From contig NZ_LMQL01000012.1 in assembly GCF_001424545.1 (NCBI RefSeq), positions 525,403 to 589,402 on the forward strand: a DNA stretch of 64,000 bases. The letters are read 5' to 3'. Shown piece after piece: positions 37,256-46,558 of this stretch. Position numbers and translations under genes: made by a program. The stretch comes from Ramlibacter sp. Leaf400 (GTDB lineage Bacteria > Pseudomonadota > Gammaproteobacteria > Burkholderiales > Burkholderiaceae_C). The notes under the pieces were generated by a model. It saw only the letters and a program-made list of their open reading frames with translations, did not search any database and was not told the origin of the DNA. Numbering within the stretch: the first letter of the stretch is position 1; every line of letters starts with the position of its first letter.

Positions 37256-38515
37256 ATGCATTTCCAGTTTCCCGAAGCCACGCAGCAGATGCAGCGCACG
37301 CTGCGCCAGTTCATGGACCGGGAGGTGCTGCCGCGCGACGGCGAGTTCGAGCGCATCGCCGCCACCGGCACCTACCCGAGCGAGGTGGTCGAGCCGCTGA
37401 AGAAGAAGGCGCGCCAGGCCGGGCTGTGGAACCTGTTCCTGCCGGCGCTGCGCGAAGACGAGCCGGGCACGCGCCTGAGCAACCTGGAGTACGCGCCGCT
37501 GGCCGAGATCATCGGCCGCATCCCCTGGGCCTCCGAGGTGTTCAACTGCAACGCGCCCGACACCGGCAACATGGAGCTGCTGCACCTGTTCGCCACGCCG
37601 CAGCAGCGCGAGCACTGGCTCAATCCGCTGCTGGACGGCCGCATCCGCTCGTGCTTCTCGATGACCGAGCCGGACGTGGCCTCGTCGGACGCCACCAACA
37701 TCGAGACGACCATCCGGCGCGATGGCGACTTCTACGTGATCAACGGGCGCAAGTGGTTCACCACCGGCGCGCTGCATCCGAACTGCCGGTTCGCCATCGT
37801 GATGGGCGTGACCGACGAGAGCGGGGGGGCGTCGCGCCACCAGCGGCACTCGATGGTGATCGTGCCGCTCGAGGCGCCGGGCCTGCGAGTCGTGCGCAAC
37901 GTGCCCATCATGCATCACCACGCCCCCGAGGGGCATTGCGAGCTGACGTACACCGACGTGCGCGTGCCGGTGACCAACCTGCTGGGCCGCGAGAACGAAG
38001 GTTTCGCCCTGGCGCAGGCGCGCCTGGGCCCGGGGCGAGTGCACCACTGCATGCGCACCATCGGCCAGTGCGAGCTGGCGATGGAGCTGATGTGCGAGCG
38101 CGCCCTGTCGCGGCGCGCCTTCGGCAAGCACCTGTCGGACTTCGCCAACGTGCAGGACTGGATCGCCCAGTCGCGCGTGGAGATCGACCAGGCCCGCCTG
38201 CTGGTGCTGCAGGCCGCCTGGAAGATGGACAGCTTCGGCAACAAGGCGGCGCACATCGACGTGTCCGCCATCAAGCTGGTGGCCGCGCAGCTGCAGACGC
38301 GTGTTCTGGACCGGGCGATGCAGGTGTTCGGCGCGATGGGACTCACGCCCGACACGCCGCTGTCCTATCTCTGGTCCTGGGGGCGCGCGATGCGTTTCCT
38401 GGACGGGCCGGATGAGGTCCACCTGCGCAGCGTGGCGCGGGCCGAACTGGCCAAAGCGCGGGAGAATCTGGGGAGCACGGCGGCGTACTACCGCGGGCGC
38501 ACCAACTCGGGCTAG
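37256..38515 (+). CDS. Acyl-CoA dehydrogenase of the LvaC/ACAD10-11 type
   Basis: This 419-residue protein starts at the ATG after AGAAGGAC. Flavin motifs CFSMTEPDVASSDATN and FYVINGRKWFTTGALH, plus the C-terminal FLDGPDEVHLRSVAR, match the dehydrogenase half of ACAD11. It follows the matching kinase gene by 16 bases, so the two may act in sequence on 4-hydroxyacyl-CoA, ending in a 2-enoyl-CoA. Ordinary alpha,beta-dehydrogenation is the alternative, and it would supply the otherwise missing first beta-oxidation step of region 1. Confidence 0.88.
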   Translation: MHFQFPEATQQMQRTLRQFMDREVLPRDGEFERIAATGTYPSEVVEPLKKKARQAGLWNLFLPALREDEPGTRLSNLEYAPLAEIIGRIPWASEVFNCNAPDTGNMELLHLFATPQQREHWLNPLLDGRIRSCFSMTEPDVASSDATNIETTIRRDGDFYVINGRKWFTTGALHPNCRFAIVMGVTDESGGASRHQRHSMVIVPLEAPGLRVVRNVPIMHHHAPEGHCELTYTDVRVPVTNLLGRENEGFALAQARLGPGRVHHCMRTIGQCELAMELMCERALSRRAFGKHLSDFANVQDWIAQSRVEIDQARLLVLQAAWKMDSFGNKAAHIDVSAIKLVAAQLQTRVLDRAMQVFGAMGLTPDTPLSYLWSWGRAMRFLDGPDEVHLRSVARAELAKARENLGSTAAYYRGRTNSG

Positions 38516-38957
38516 CGGCGTGCCGTTCTGAACAGCAGAGACTCTCGTCGGATGTTCATCGGCTCGAACTATGGATGGGCCGCTTTGTATTCTGGCGGAC
38601 CAATTGGCGGACCAATTGGCGGACTGTACGGCCGCTGGTTGGGGGCGCCCGGAGCATTGACCAGGCCGGCAGTCGTCGGTGCCCTCGAGCGCACAGGCTT
38701 GCGCTGACGCGCTGAACTCGAATGGTGGGTGAACTGCCCAAACCGCTGCGGCACTTCCCCCACTCGACAGATCAGTTGATCGACCGCGACGGTCGGTGTA
38801 TCCGCCTCTGCGCGGCAAAGGGCTGGATGAGGTCCTCCGGGGAAAGCGGGCACGGCTGATGCAAGCCACCCGCGGCCTGAGACGGAGCCCATCTCCTGCC
38901 AGGCCGCGAAGGCGGCGGCAGAACTGGCGAGCGGGCGGAGATTTCTGGGAGAAGCCA
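38516..38957. other. 442-bp gap between the catabolic island and the Ig-like protein gene
   Basis: The gap contains a 12-base tandem repeat at 38,594-38,624. No convincing complete gene is seen. Short stretches in different frames from about 38,790 onwards look protein-like and may be the remains of a decayed gene. No strong promoter or terminator is evident. Confidence 0.5.
38594..38624. repeat. Short tandem repeat, 12-base unit, about 2.6 copies
   Basis: The unit GGCGGACCAATT occurs twice in full and is followed by GGCGGAC, giving 31 bases of perfect repetition. It lies 79 bases after the acyl-CoA dehydrogenase stop in non-coding DNA. The function is unknown; slipped-strand variation is possible. 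Confidence 0.85.
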
Positions 38958-41900
38958 ATGATCTCCAGAGACGCTATGAACAGGTCCTCGACCGAGAGGG
39001 CCTTGACCGCGATGACCCTGGCGCTGATGCGGTGGCGCCTGGCTCCTTTCACAAAAGTGAAGCATTCGAGCTGGCTTGGCGCCTTGCAGCGGGTCAGCGC
39101 GCTTTTCATCGTTGTTCTCGGCCTCCTTGGCGGGGGCATGGCCGCTGCCGCCCCGCCTGCGCCAACGCCGCTCGGTCCCGTCAACGGCGCGAACGTCACG
39201 GTTCCCGCCACGATGTCCTGGTCAGCCGTCACCGACCCGAACGGCGCTGCGATCGCCGGCTACAACTGGAGAGTCAGCCCCTCACCGGGCATGGCGCCCC
39301 TGGTCTTCGCAGACTCGACGAGCGGAACCACCACGCAGGACACCCTCAGCGGTCTCTTGCCTGCCCTCTATTTCTGGCAGGTCCAGGCGGTGAGCAGCGC
39401 GGGCGAACAGAGCGCGTGGTCGCCGCCGCAGAGCTTCAATGTCACCGGGGCCGGCGCCGGCACGCCGGGGACACCCGTGCTCGGGCCCACGCGCGGGTAT
39501 TCGACCTTCCATCCGTACGAGAGCGTGCATTTCAGCTGGAGCGCCGTTCCAGGTGCCCCGACCTACCGCCTGGAGGTCTCGAGCGATCCCAGCTTCCCGC
39601 TGGGCACCCCGGGCGTTGTGACGTTCTGGAACGAGAACATCCGCGCGACCACCGACGGCTTCGTGCACCACCCCAGCCTGGGTGAGGGCATCTTTTATGC
39701 GCGCGTCTTCGCCACGGACTCGGATTTCGCCGGAGGCATCCGCAGCTTGCCGTCCAACGTCATCCAGTACTCCGTCTTCTACAACAACCCCATCGGGCCG
39801 CCGCCGGTGCTGGTGTCGCCCGTGAATGGCGAGACGCTGACGCTTCCGATCACGCTCAGGTGGGAGCATGTCCCCAACCCGCAGGCCGCGGGCTATGTCT
39901 GGGAAGTTGCCAAGGACTCGACGTTCTCGACCATCGAGGCGTTCTACAACCAGAACACCGAGCCGTTCGCCGTCTTGCCGCCGCTCACGCCGGGGCCCAA
40001 GTTCTGGCGCGTGCTCTCGCAGCATGGCCTGTCTTCGCTCGATCCACGCACCGGCGCCTCCACCAACGCCAACACCGAATGGTCCGCGACGGGAAGATTC
40101 ACGGTCAGCGCCGCGCCGCCCGTGCCTGTGGCAATCACGACGGTGGGCGGCGCCCTGCCGCAGTCCGTGTACGGCGGGCCTGGCCGCCATGTCGGTGTCC
40201 AGCTCACTGCCGTGGCGCCGACGGGCGGGGCGACGGTCGCCCTGACCAGCTCGAACCCGGGCCTGGTGCCAGTGCCGGCAACGCTCACGGTAGGCGCTGG
40301 CTTCGCCGAGAACAGCATTGCGATTCCGATCGGGCAGGTGACCGCCCCGACGCCGGTGGTGCTGACCGCGACGCTCAATGGCGCATCCCTTTCGCGCCAG
40401 CTGACCGTGCTGCCGCCGACCCTCAACGACGATCCGCTCCAGTCCGGTCCGACCCGCGCCACGGGCGGCGCAACGATGTCCGGCTATGTGGATCTGGAGG
40501 GTGGCGCCTTCCCCGGCGTAGCCCCGGCGGGAGGATTCATCGTGAACCTCTCGACGAACTCTGCGGCTGCCATCGTCCCCAATTCGGTCACCATTCCGGC
40601 CGGCTCCATCGGAGCCGGGTTCTCCATCCAGACGAGCCCGGTGCCGACGAGCACGGTGGTCACCGTCACCGCCAGCGCGGGCGGCGTGACGACGCAGTGG
40701 CCGATCACGCTGGAACCCGCCGCGGCGCCCACATCGTTCTTCGTCCGGCCGATGTCGACGACCAATGGATCCCAGGGCGTCGTCACCGCCGCGGAGGGCA
40801 CGGGATTCGACCAGCTTCTGCAGGTGACGAGCAGCAACCCGGCGCTTGCCAGCGTGCCGGCCGTCGTGACGGTTTCCGCCGGCAGCGGTGTCGGCTTCTT
40901 CAATATCACCACCGCCCCGGTGACTGCGCAGGCCGTCGTGACGATCTCGGTGTCCGGCGGCGGCGTGACTCGGTCCGTCCCGCTGGCGCTGTATCCCGCC
41001 TTGCCGGCGCTGACCTCGCTCACGGTGAACCCGACCAGTGTCGCTGGAGGCAGTTCGGCGACGGGCACCGTCCGGCTGGCGAGCGCCGCGCCGGCCGGCG
41101 GGGTCGCGATCAATCTGTGGAGCAACCTTCCCCAGGCGGCCAGCGTGCCGGCGAGCGTCACCGTTCCCTCCGGGGCCACCAGCGCCAGTTTCACGGTGAC
41201 CACCTTTCCCAGCGCGCTGACGACCGTTCAGCTCTCCGCCGGTCTGGACAGCATGCTTCAGTTCGCGGCGCTCACCGTGGGCCCGTCCGCACCGCCGGCC
41301 GGGCCGACGCTCTCGGCAGTGAGCCTCAACCCCGCCAGCGTCACGGGTGGTACGTCTTCGACCGCAAGCGTGACCTTGAGCGGCGCCGCGCCAAGCGGCG
41401 GAGCGGTGGTGACGCTGTCCGACAACTCGGCCGCGACCACCGTGCCGTCCAGCGTCACCGTCCCCGCCGGTGCCAGCAGCGCCAGTTTCACGGTCACGAC
41501 GGCCCCGGTCACGGCCGCGACGGCGGCAACCATCTCCGCGGTCTTCGGCGGCGCAACGCGTACTGCCGCGCTCACGGTGAATCCGCCGACCGCGCCGACG
41601 CCGGAGGCGCCATCGGCGCCGACGCTGCTGTCTCCGGCCAACGACGCAAGGCCGGCGCAACCCGTAACCTTCGACTGGAGCGACGTCGCCAACGCGACCA
41701 GCTATGAGATCCAGATCGACGATTCCTCGACCATGGCGGCGCCCTTCAGGGCGAGCCGCGTGGTCAACGTCTCCCAGGCGACCATCGACGGCCTGCCCGC
41801 GCAACGCTTGTGGTGGCGCGTGCGGGCGCAGAACTCGGCGGGTGTGTTCGGTCCGTTCTCCAGTACGCGGCGCTTCGAGCCGCGGGCGGCCACGACTGCG

Positions 41901-42449
41901 GCCGTAGCGAGCCTGTCCTCCGTGTCGGTGAACCCCGCCAGCGTGGTCGGCCCGGCCTCTGCGACCGGAACCGCGAGCCTGACTGCAGCGGCACCCTCGG
42001 GCGGTGCGTTCGTGGCCCTGGCCAGCGGCAACCCGGCAGTGGCCGGCGTCCCCGCCGGTGTCACCGTGCCGGCGGGTGCCAGCAGCGCCAGTTTCGCCGT
42101 CACGACAAGCGCGGTCACGGCCGCGACTGCGGCGACCATCTCCGCCGTGCTTGGCGGTGTCACCAGGACGGCGACGCTCACGGTCAGCCCGCCCAGCACC
42201 AGTGTGACCTTGACGGTGAGTGCGAGCGGGCGCAGCGGGGAGCGCATCACATCCAGTCCTGCGGGCATCAATGTCAACGTCGGCAGCAGCGGCTCGGCCT
42301 CTTTTGCCACGGGAACGTCGGTCTCGCTGAGCGCCTCGAACGGCCGCGATGTGATCTGGTCCGGTGCTTGCTCCAGCGGCGGCAACAAGACCAGGACCTG
42401 CACCTTCACGATCAATGCCAATGCTTCTGTCAGTGCCAACGTGCAGTAG
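38958..42449 (+). CDS. Large secreted protein of Ig-like and fibronectin-like modules
   Basis: The protein has 1,163 residues from the ATG at 38,958, which follows GGGAGAAG; in-frame ATGs at 38,976 and later are possible. A long basic N-region leads to a hydrophobic segment (about residues 47-63) ending GGGMAAAAP, a likely signal peptide. Three fibronectin-like modules follow (about 65-380), then several Ig-like modules of about 100 residues sharing VNPxSVxGG and VPAGASSASFxVTT (about 390-880), another fibronectin-like module (about 882-980), another Ig-like module and a C-terminal domain with WSGACSSGGNKTRTC. No sortase motif, autotransporter barrel or later membrane helix is seen, so it is probably released or loosely attached. 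An adhesive or matrix role is inferred. I do not recognise a named gene. Confidence 0.85.
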   Translation: MISRDAMNRSSTERALTAMTLALMRWRLAPFTKVKHSSWLGALQRVSALFIVVLGLLGGGMAAAAPPAPTPLGPVNGANVTVPATMSWSAVTDPNGAAIAGYNWRVSPSPGMAPLVFADSTSGTTTQDTLSGLLPALYFWQVQAVSSAGEQSAWSPPQSFNVTGAGAGTPGTPVLGPTRGYSTFHPYESVHFSWSAVPGAPTYRLEVSSDPSFPLGTPGVVTFWNENIRATTDGFVHHPSLGEGIFYARVFATDSDFAGGIRSLPSNVIQYSVFYNNPIGPPPVLVSPVNGETLTLPITLRWEHVPNPQAAGYVWEVAKDSTFSTIEAFYNQNTEPFAVLPPLTPGPKFWRVLSQHGLSSLDPRTGASTNANTEWSATGRFTVSAAPPVPVAITTVGGALPQSVYGGPGRHVGVQLTAVAPTGGATVALTSSNPGLVPVPATLTVGAGFAENSIAIPIGQVTAPTPVVLTATLNGASLSRQLTVLPPTLNDDPLQSGPTRATGGATMSGYVDLEGGAFPGVAPAGGFIVNLSTNSAAAIVPNSVTIPAGSIGAGFSIQTSPVPTSTVVTVTASAGGVTTQWPITLEPAAAPTSFFVRPMSTTNGSQGVVTAAEGTGFDQLLQVTSSNPALASVPAVVTVSAGSGVGFFNITTAPVTAQAVVTISVSGGGVTRSVPLALYPALPALTSLTVNPTSVAGGSSATGTVRLASAAPAGGVAINLWSNLPQAASVPASVTVPSGATSASFTVTTFPSALTTVQLSAGLDSMLQFAALTVGPSAPPAGPTLSAVSLNPASVTGGTSSTASVTLSGAAPSGGAVVTLSDNSAATTVPSSVTVPAGASSASFTVTTAPVTAATAATISAVFGGATRTAALTVNPPTAPTPEAPSAPTLLSPANDARPAQPVTFDWSDVANATSYEIQIDDSSTMAAPFRASRVVNVSQATIDGLPAQRLWWRVRAQNSAGVFGPFSSTRRFEPRAATTAAVASLSSVSVNPASVVGPASATGTASLTAAAPSGGAFVALASGNPAVAGVPAGVTVPAGASSASFAVTTSAVTAATAATISAVLGGVTRTATLTVSPPSTSVTLTVSASGRSGERITSSPAGINVNVGSSGSASFATGTSVSLSASNGRDVIWSGACSSGGNKTRTCTFTINANASVSANVQ
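41461..42189 (+). repeat. Imperfect direct DNA repeat inside the Ig-like gene
   Basis: A segment of about 120 bases from 41,461 recurs from 42,061, spaced 600 bases apart. Shared runs include GGTGCCAGCAGCGCCAGTTT and GCGGTCACGGCCGCGAC-like stretches. The copies encode the second half of two Ig-like modules, so recent module duplication is likely. Confidence 0.7.
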
Positions 42450-42476
42450 GCGGCAACGCTGAGAACCTCAGCCGCC
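42449..42476. terminator. Hairpin after the Ig-like gene, probable terminator
   Basis: The inner stem CTGAG/CTCAG with loop AAC is extended by GGCGG/CCGCC with a five-base bulge on the left arm. It starts at the last base of the stop codon and lies between convergent genes. There is no T-run, so termination is inferred from position. Confidence 0.45.
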
Positions 42477-42637
42477 TGGGGCTTCGTTGTTCCGTCCGGG
42501 TTGCAGCTGTCGGCCTGCGCAGGGCCAGCGCATGCTGCATCGCCATCCGGAGCGACCCACGCCCGGAGTCCACCTCTTTCGAACCGGGAGTCGCCCTTGA
42601 AGTCGGAGGGCAGATCCGGCCCGTCGGCGAGTGCCGT

Positions 42638-43321
42638 TCAGCCCGCAGGCGGTTCCGGGTCACGCGGGGCCAGACCGTTCTCGATGAACTTGCGATAGGT
42701 CTTGAGCACCGCCGGTGGCACCTTCTTGCCGCGGCCGTGCGTGGTGAGGTGGGTCCGGTAGATGTAGTCGCGCGCCGCGACCAGCAGCTGCGCCAGCGTC
42801 GCGAGCTCCGCAACCGAGTACCCCGTGAGGTCGCCCGCGGCGCGTGCGCGCTTCAGGAAGCTGACGTAGCGGCGCGTCACCTCTTCGTGGTGGCGCTGCC
42901 AGGCCACCGGCGCCTCCACCTCCGCCTCGTTCAGCAGGCGCCAGAACCAGGGGTTCTCGTGCAGGTACTCCACCACCGCCTTCATGCCCATCTCCTCGCG
43001 TTCGAGGAAGCCGTGCACGTCCTCCGACCGCAAGCGGACCTGCTCGAGCATCTGCAGCCCGAAATGCGGAAGCAGTTCGTCGAACAGCGCCTGGCGTGAG
43101 GCGAAGTAGAGGTAGAAGGTGCCCTGGGCCAGCCCCGCGTCGGCGGTGATCCGCTGCACCGACGCATCGCGGTAGCCATGGTCGCCGACCACGCGCGCGG
43201 CCGAAACCATCAGCTGGTCGCGCACCCGCGCCGCTTTTTCCGCGCGCGCCCGCAGCGCCCCGTCGGAGAGCTTGCGAGCCGGCCGGTCGGCCCCCGGCTC
43301 GGTCACTGCCTTGTCTGCCAT
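42638..43321 (-). CDS. TetR-family transcriptional regulator
   Basis: This 227-residue protein has an N-terminal HTH (about residues 35-80) with the signature VQRITADAGLAQGTFYLYF and then SRQALFDELLP, which is diagnostic of TetR. The C-terminal ligand domain is all-helical. It is divergent from the 11-gene acyl-CoA operon starting at 43,470, with a perfect palindrome in the gap. The simplest model is that it represses that operon, and perhaps itself, until an acyl-CoA or related effector binds. Confidence 0.92.
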   Translation of the reverse strand: MADKAVTEPGADRPARKLSDGALRARAEKAARVRDQLMVSAARVVGDHGYRDASVQRITADAGLAQGTFYLYFASRQALFDELLPHFGLQMLEQVRLRSEDVHGFLEREEMGMKAVVEYLHENPWFWRLLNEAEVEAPVAWQRHHEEVTRRYVSFLKRARAAGDLTGYSVAELATLAQLLVAARDYIYRTHLTTHGRGKKVPPAVLKTYRKFIENGLAPRDPEPPAG

Positions 43322-43415
43322 CGCACTGTTCCCCTGCTCAGCAGCCGCACCGCCGAGGTTCGCCGCTGGTGTTTACCCTAGCGCCGTCCGTCGGCAAACG
43401 ACCAATAATGAATTC

Positions 43416-43429
43416 TGAACCACGGTTCA
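43416..43429. promoter_or_regulatory. Perfect palindrome, probable TetR operator
   Basis: TGAACCACGGTTCA has 6-base arms and a 2-base centre, and sits midway between the TetR gene and the acyl-CoA dehydrogenase gene in an AT-richer stretch (AATAATGAATTC before, TTTTTAAAC after). Position, symmetry and the gene arrangement suggest the regulator's binding site. Confidence 0.6.
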
Positions 43430-43469
43430 TTTTTAAACACCTCGCTCGACCCGGCACTGCGGAATAACC

Positions 43470-44660
43470 ATGATCCCCACCGACCTCCTGGAAGCCGAAT
43501 CGGCGTTTCGCGCCGAGGTGCGGGATTATTGCGAGCGCGAGCTGCCAGCGCGCGTGCGGGCCAAGGTCCGCGCCGGGCTGTACCTGGAAAAGCAGGACTA
43601 CCTCGATTTCCTGCACTCCCTGATTCCGCGCGGCTGGGTCGCGGGCCACTGGCCCAAGGCATGGGGCGGCTGCGACTGGACGCCGATGCAGCGGTTCATC
43701 TTCGAGGAAGAGTCGGCCGTCGGTGGCGCCCCCTGGCTGATCCCGTTCGGCATCAGCTACGTCGGCCCCGTCATCTTCACCTTCGGCTCCGCGGCGCAGA
43801 AGGAGCGCTTCCTGCCTCCGATCCTGGCGAGCACCGAATGGTGGGCCCAGGGCTATTCGGAGCCGGGCGCGGGCTCCGACCTGGCCGCGCTCAAGACCCG
43901 CGCCACGCGTGACGGCGACCACTACGTCATCAACGGACAGAAGATCTGGACCAGCTACGTGCAGTGGGCCGACTGGATCTTCCTGCTGGTGCGCACCAGC
44001 GAGGAAGCAAGGCGCCAGCAGGGCATCTCCTTCTTGCTGGTGGACATGAAGACGCCCGGCATCACCGTGCGGCCGATCAAGACCATGGACGGCTGCCACC
44101 ACGTCAACGAAGTGTTCTTCGACGACGTGCGCGTGCCGCTCTCCAGCCTGGTGGGCGAGGAGGGCGGCGGCTGGAAATACGCCAAGTTCCTGCTGAGCAA
44201 CGAGCGCGTCATCGCCGCCGAGACGGGCAAGTCGATGCGGCAACTCGAGCACTTGAACACGATGGTCGAAGCCGGCGGCGACCGCCCGGATGAACAAGCC
44301 GTGTTCCGGCGCAGGATCGCGCAGCTTCAACTCAAGCTTCACGCCCTGCGGGCCTTCTGCCTGCAGGCGGCCCGCCAGATGGATCCGGCCGCGCCCCCCG
44401 GCGCCGAGGCCTCGATCATGAAGATCCGCGGCTCCGAGCTGCAGCAGGCGATCGCCGAGGCCACCATGGAATGGCTGGGGCCGCAGGCGCTGGCCTATGA
44501 CCCGGCCCAGGTGAATGCCGAGCGCGCCGAGAGCCACGCCGGCCCGGCGCAGACGCCCGGCTTCATCCGCGAATACCTGCACGGCCGCGCGGCCACCATC
44601 TACGGCGGGTCCAACGAGATCCAGCGCAACATCATTGCCAAGGCGGAGCTCGGACTGTGA
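43470..44660 (+). CDS. Acyl-CoA dehydrogenase, large-subunit type (PimC-like)
   Basis: This 396-residue protein has flavin motifs GYSEPGAGSDLAALKTRA and YVINGQKIWTSY and the C-terminal YGGSNEIQRNIIAK, all normal for the family. The pairing with a second, more divergent dehydrogenase gene overlapping by four bases matches heterodimeric enzymes such as pimeloyl-CoA dehydrogenase PimCD. It would introduce the 2,3 double bond into the CoA ester made by the ligase encoded later in the operon. It is the first gene after the TetR operator. Confidence 0.9.
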   Translation: MIPTDLLEAESAFRAEVRDYCERELPARVRAKVRAGLYLEKQDYLDFLHSLIPRGWVAGHWPKAWGGCDWTPMQRFIFEEESAVGGAPWLIPFGISYVGPVIFTFGSAAQKERFLPPILASTEWWAQGYSEPGAGSDLAALKTRATRDGDHYVINGQKIWTSYVQWADWIFLLVRTSEEARRQQGISFLLVDMKTPGITVRPIKTMDGCHHVNEVFFDDVRVPLSSLVGEEGGGWKYAKFLLSNERVIAAETGKSMRQLEHLNTMVEAGGDRPDEQAVFRRRIAQLQLKLHALRAFCLQAARQMDPAAPPGAEASIMKIRGSELQQAIAEATMEWLGPQALAYDPAQVNAERAESHAGPAQTPGFIREYLHGRAATIYGGSNEIQRNIIAKAELGL

Positions 44661-45727
44661 AGCGCGACGAATACTTCGACGAGACCGACGCCGCCCTCGC
44701 GCAGGCCGCGCAGCGCTACACGCGCGAGCGCCATGCCTTCGACCAGCGCCAGAAGCTGCCTGCCGGCGAGCGGCGATTCAGCGCGTCGGCCTGGAACGAG
44801 ATGGCCTCCATGGGCTGGCTCGGCGTGGCCATCGGGGAGCAGGAGGGCGGCCTGGGTCTTCGCGTCAGCTCCATCGCGCTGCTTGCCCAGGCGGCCGGCC
44901 AGGCGCTCGTGAACGAGCCGCTGTTTTCCTCCGGGTTCATTGCGCCCGACATCGTGATGCGGCATGGGAGCGCCGAACAGCGCGGGCGCTGGCTCGCACC
45001 CATGAACGAGGGCGCGGTGCGCGTCGCCTGCGTTTTCGCGCGACCGGCGGTGCCCGTGCAGGTCCACGCGGGCCAGCTGCACGGCCGACAGGACGTGGTG
45101 CTGGACGGCGACATCGCCGACGCGCTGCTGGTGCAGGCCGGCGAGGCCGGCGGCCGCCGGTGGTACTGGATCGAGCCGGATGCACCCGGCATGAAGCGAA
45201 ACACTTATCCGCTGCTGGATGGCCGCGGCGGCGCGACGCTGGAGTTCGAGGGGTGTCGGGGCGAAGCGCTCGACGCCGGCGACAGTCCGCATCCCGCGCT
45301 GCTCATGGCGCTCGCCCTGTGCGCCGACGCGGTCGGCGCGATGGAGGCCGCGATGACGCTGACGCTCGACTACATCAAGACTCGTCGGCAATTCGGCGCC
45401 GCGATCGGCACCCAGCAAGTCATCCAGCACCGCGCGGTCGACATGTCCATCCGCCTGAGCGAATGCCGCGCCGTGCTGGCGCAGGCGACGCAGTCCCTGC
45501 AGGCGCAGCCCGAGTCTGCTGCACGCGACGTGCATGGCGCCAAGGCCTTCGTGGGCGAGCAGTCCAGGCTGATGCTGCAGGAGGCGGTGCAGCTGCACGG
45601 CGGCATCGGCATCACCGACGAATACGCACTCAGCCACTACCTGCGCCGGGTCATCGCGGACGACCAGCTCTCCGGCGGCCACGAGCAGCACCTGCGCCAG
45701 TTCGCCGCCGCCCTTTCCATCCGCTGA
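44657..45727 (+). CDS. Acyl-CoA dehydrogenase, small-subunit type (PimD-like)
   Basis: This 356-residue protein starts at the GTG in GTGA. It has the acyl-CoA dehydrogenase fold with a recognisable C-terminal half (TRRQFGAAIGTQQVIQHR, VQLHGGIGITDEYALSHY), but the flavin-binding middle is shortened and lacks the usual TEPxxGSD motif (here VACVFARPAV). This degeneration is typical of the partner subunit in heterodimeric enzymes, where active-site duties are shared. Tight coupling to the large subunit supports this. Confidence 0.87.
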   Translation: MKRDEYFDETDAALAQAAQRYTRERHAFDQRQKLPAGERRFSASAWNEMASMGWLGVAIGEQEGGLGLRVSSIALLAQAAGQALVNEPLFSSGFIAPDIVMRHGSAEQRGRWLAPMNEGAVRVACVFARPAVPVQVHAGQLHGRQDVVLDGDIADALLVQAGEAGGRRWYWIEPDAPGMKRNTYPLLDGRGGATLEFEGCRGEALDAGDSPHPALLMALALCADAVGAMEAAMTLTLDYIKTRRQFGAAIGTQQVIQHRAVDMSIRLSECRAVLAQATQSLQAQPESAARDVHGAKAFVGEQSRLMLQEAVQLHGGIGITDEYALSHYLRRVIADDQLSGGHEQHLRQFAAALSIR

Positions 45728-45737
45728 GGTCCCCTGA

Positions 45738-46532
45738 ATGAACTTCGAAGACTACAAGTGCCTTGAATTGCGCCGCGACGGCCGCGTGCTGACGATCGCG
45801 CTGAACCGTCCCGAGCAGCGCAACGCCGTGAACGGCCGCCTGCACCTGGAGCTGTCGCGCGTGTTCGAGGACGCGCAGCGCGACCCGGAGAGCGACATCG
45901 TCGTCCTCACCGGCAACGGCTCGGCGTTCTGCGCCGGAGGCGACATCGACTGGATGCAGGAGAGCATCGACGACCCCGAGGAATTCGAGCGCACCGCCCG
46001 CGAAGGCAAGGACATCGTCTTCTCGCAGCTCGATCTCGAGAAGCCCCTGATCTGCAAGCTCAATGGCCATGCGACCGGCCTGGGCGCCAGCCTCGCGCTG
46101 CTGTGCGACATCATCCTGTGCGCCGAGGAAGCCAAGATCGGCGACCCGCACGTGAGCGTCGGCCTGGTCGCAGGGGACGGCGGCGCGTTCATCTGGCCGC
46201 AGATCGTCGGGTACGCCAAGGCCAAGAAGTACCTGCTCACCGGTGAGTTGATGACGGCGACCCAGGCCGAACGCATCGGCCTCGTGACCGAGGTGATGCC
46301 GCGCGCCGAACTCGACGCCGCCGTCGATGCGCTTGCCCGCAAGCTGGCGGCGGGCGCGACCCGCGCGATCCGCTGGAGCAAGGTCGCCACCAACCTGCCA
46401 CTGAAGGCGCTCTTCCACGCGCACTTCGACGCTGGCATCGCGTACGAGTGCCTGTCCAACCGCACCGCCGATCACGCCGAGGCGGTCAAGGCATTCCGCG
46501 AGAAACGCAAACCCGTATTCACCGGCCACTGA
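45738..46532 (+). CDS. Enoyl-CoA hydratase/isomerase family protein
   Basis: This 264-residue crotonase-fold protein has SAFCAGGDIDWM and GHATGLGASLALLCD. Both classical glutamates are missing (Ala/Ser and His by eye), while GLVAGDGGAFIWPQIVG carries an Asp at the PaaG-like position. It probably acts on the enoyl-CoA made by the dehydrogenase pair, as a hydratase variant or isomerase. It lies ten bases after the small-subunit gene, with a weak GAGG site. Confidence 0.87.
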   Translation: MNFEDYKCLELRRDGRVLTIALNRPEQRNAVNGRLHLELSRVFEDAQRDPESDIVVLTGNGSAFCAGGDIDWMQESIDDPEEFERTAREGKDIVFSQLDLEKPLICKLNGHATGLGASLALLCDIILCAEEAKIGDPHVSVGLVAGDGGAFIWPQIVGYAKAKKYLLTGELMTATQAERIGLVTEVMPRAELDAAVDALARKLAAGATRAIRWSKVATNLPLKALFHAHFDAGIAYECLSNRTADHAEAVKAFREKRKPVFTGH

Positions 46533-46558
46533 ACCCGATCAACAAAGAGAGTCGAACG

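Noticed and set aside
38569..38958. 129-codon minus-strand frame in the 442-base gap
   Set aside because: It includes the tandem repeat read as PPIGPPIG and has no family resemblance and no promoter. Treated as non-coding.
39282..41804. 840-codon minus-strand frame opposite the Ig-like gene
   Set aside because: It is Arg/Gly/His-rich with no periodic domain, whereas the plus-strand frame shows regular Ig-like modules and a signal peptide.
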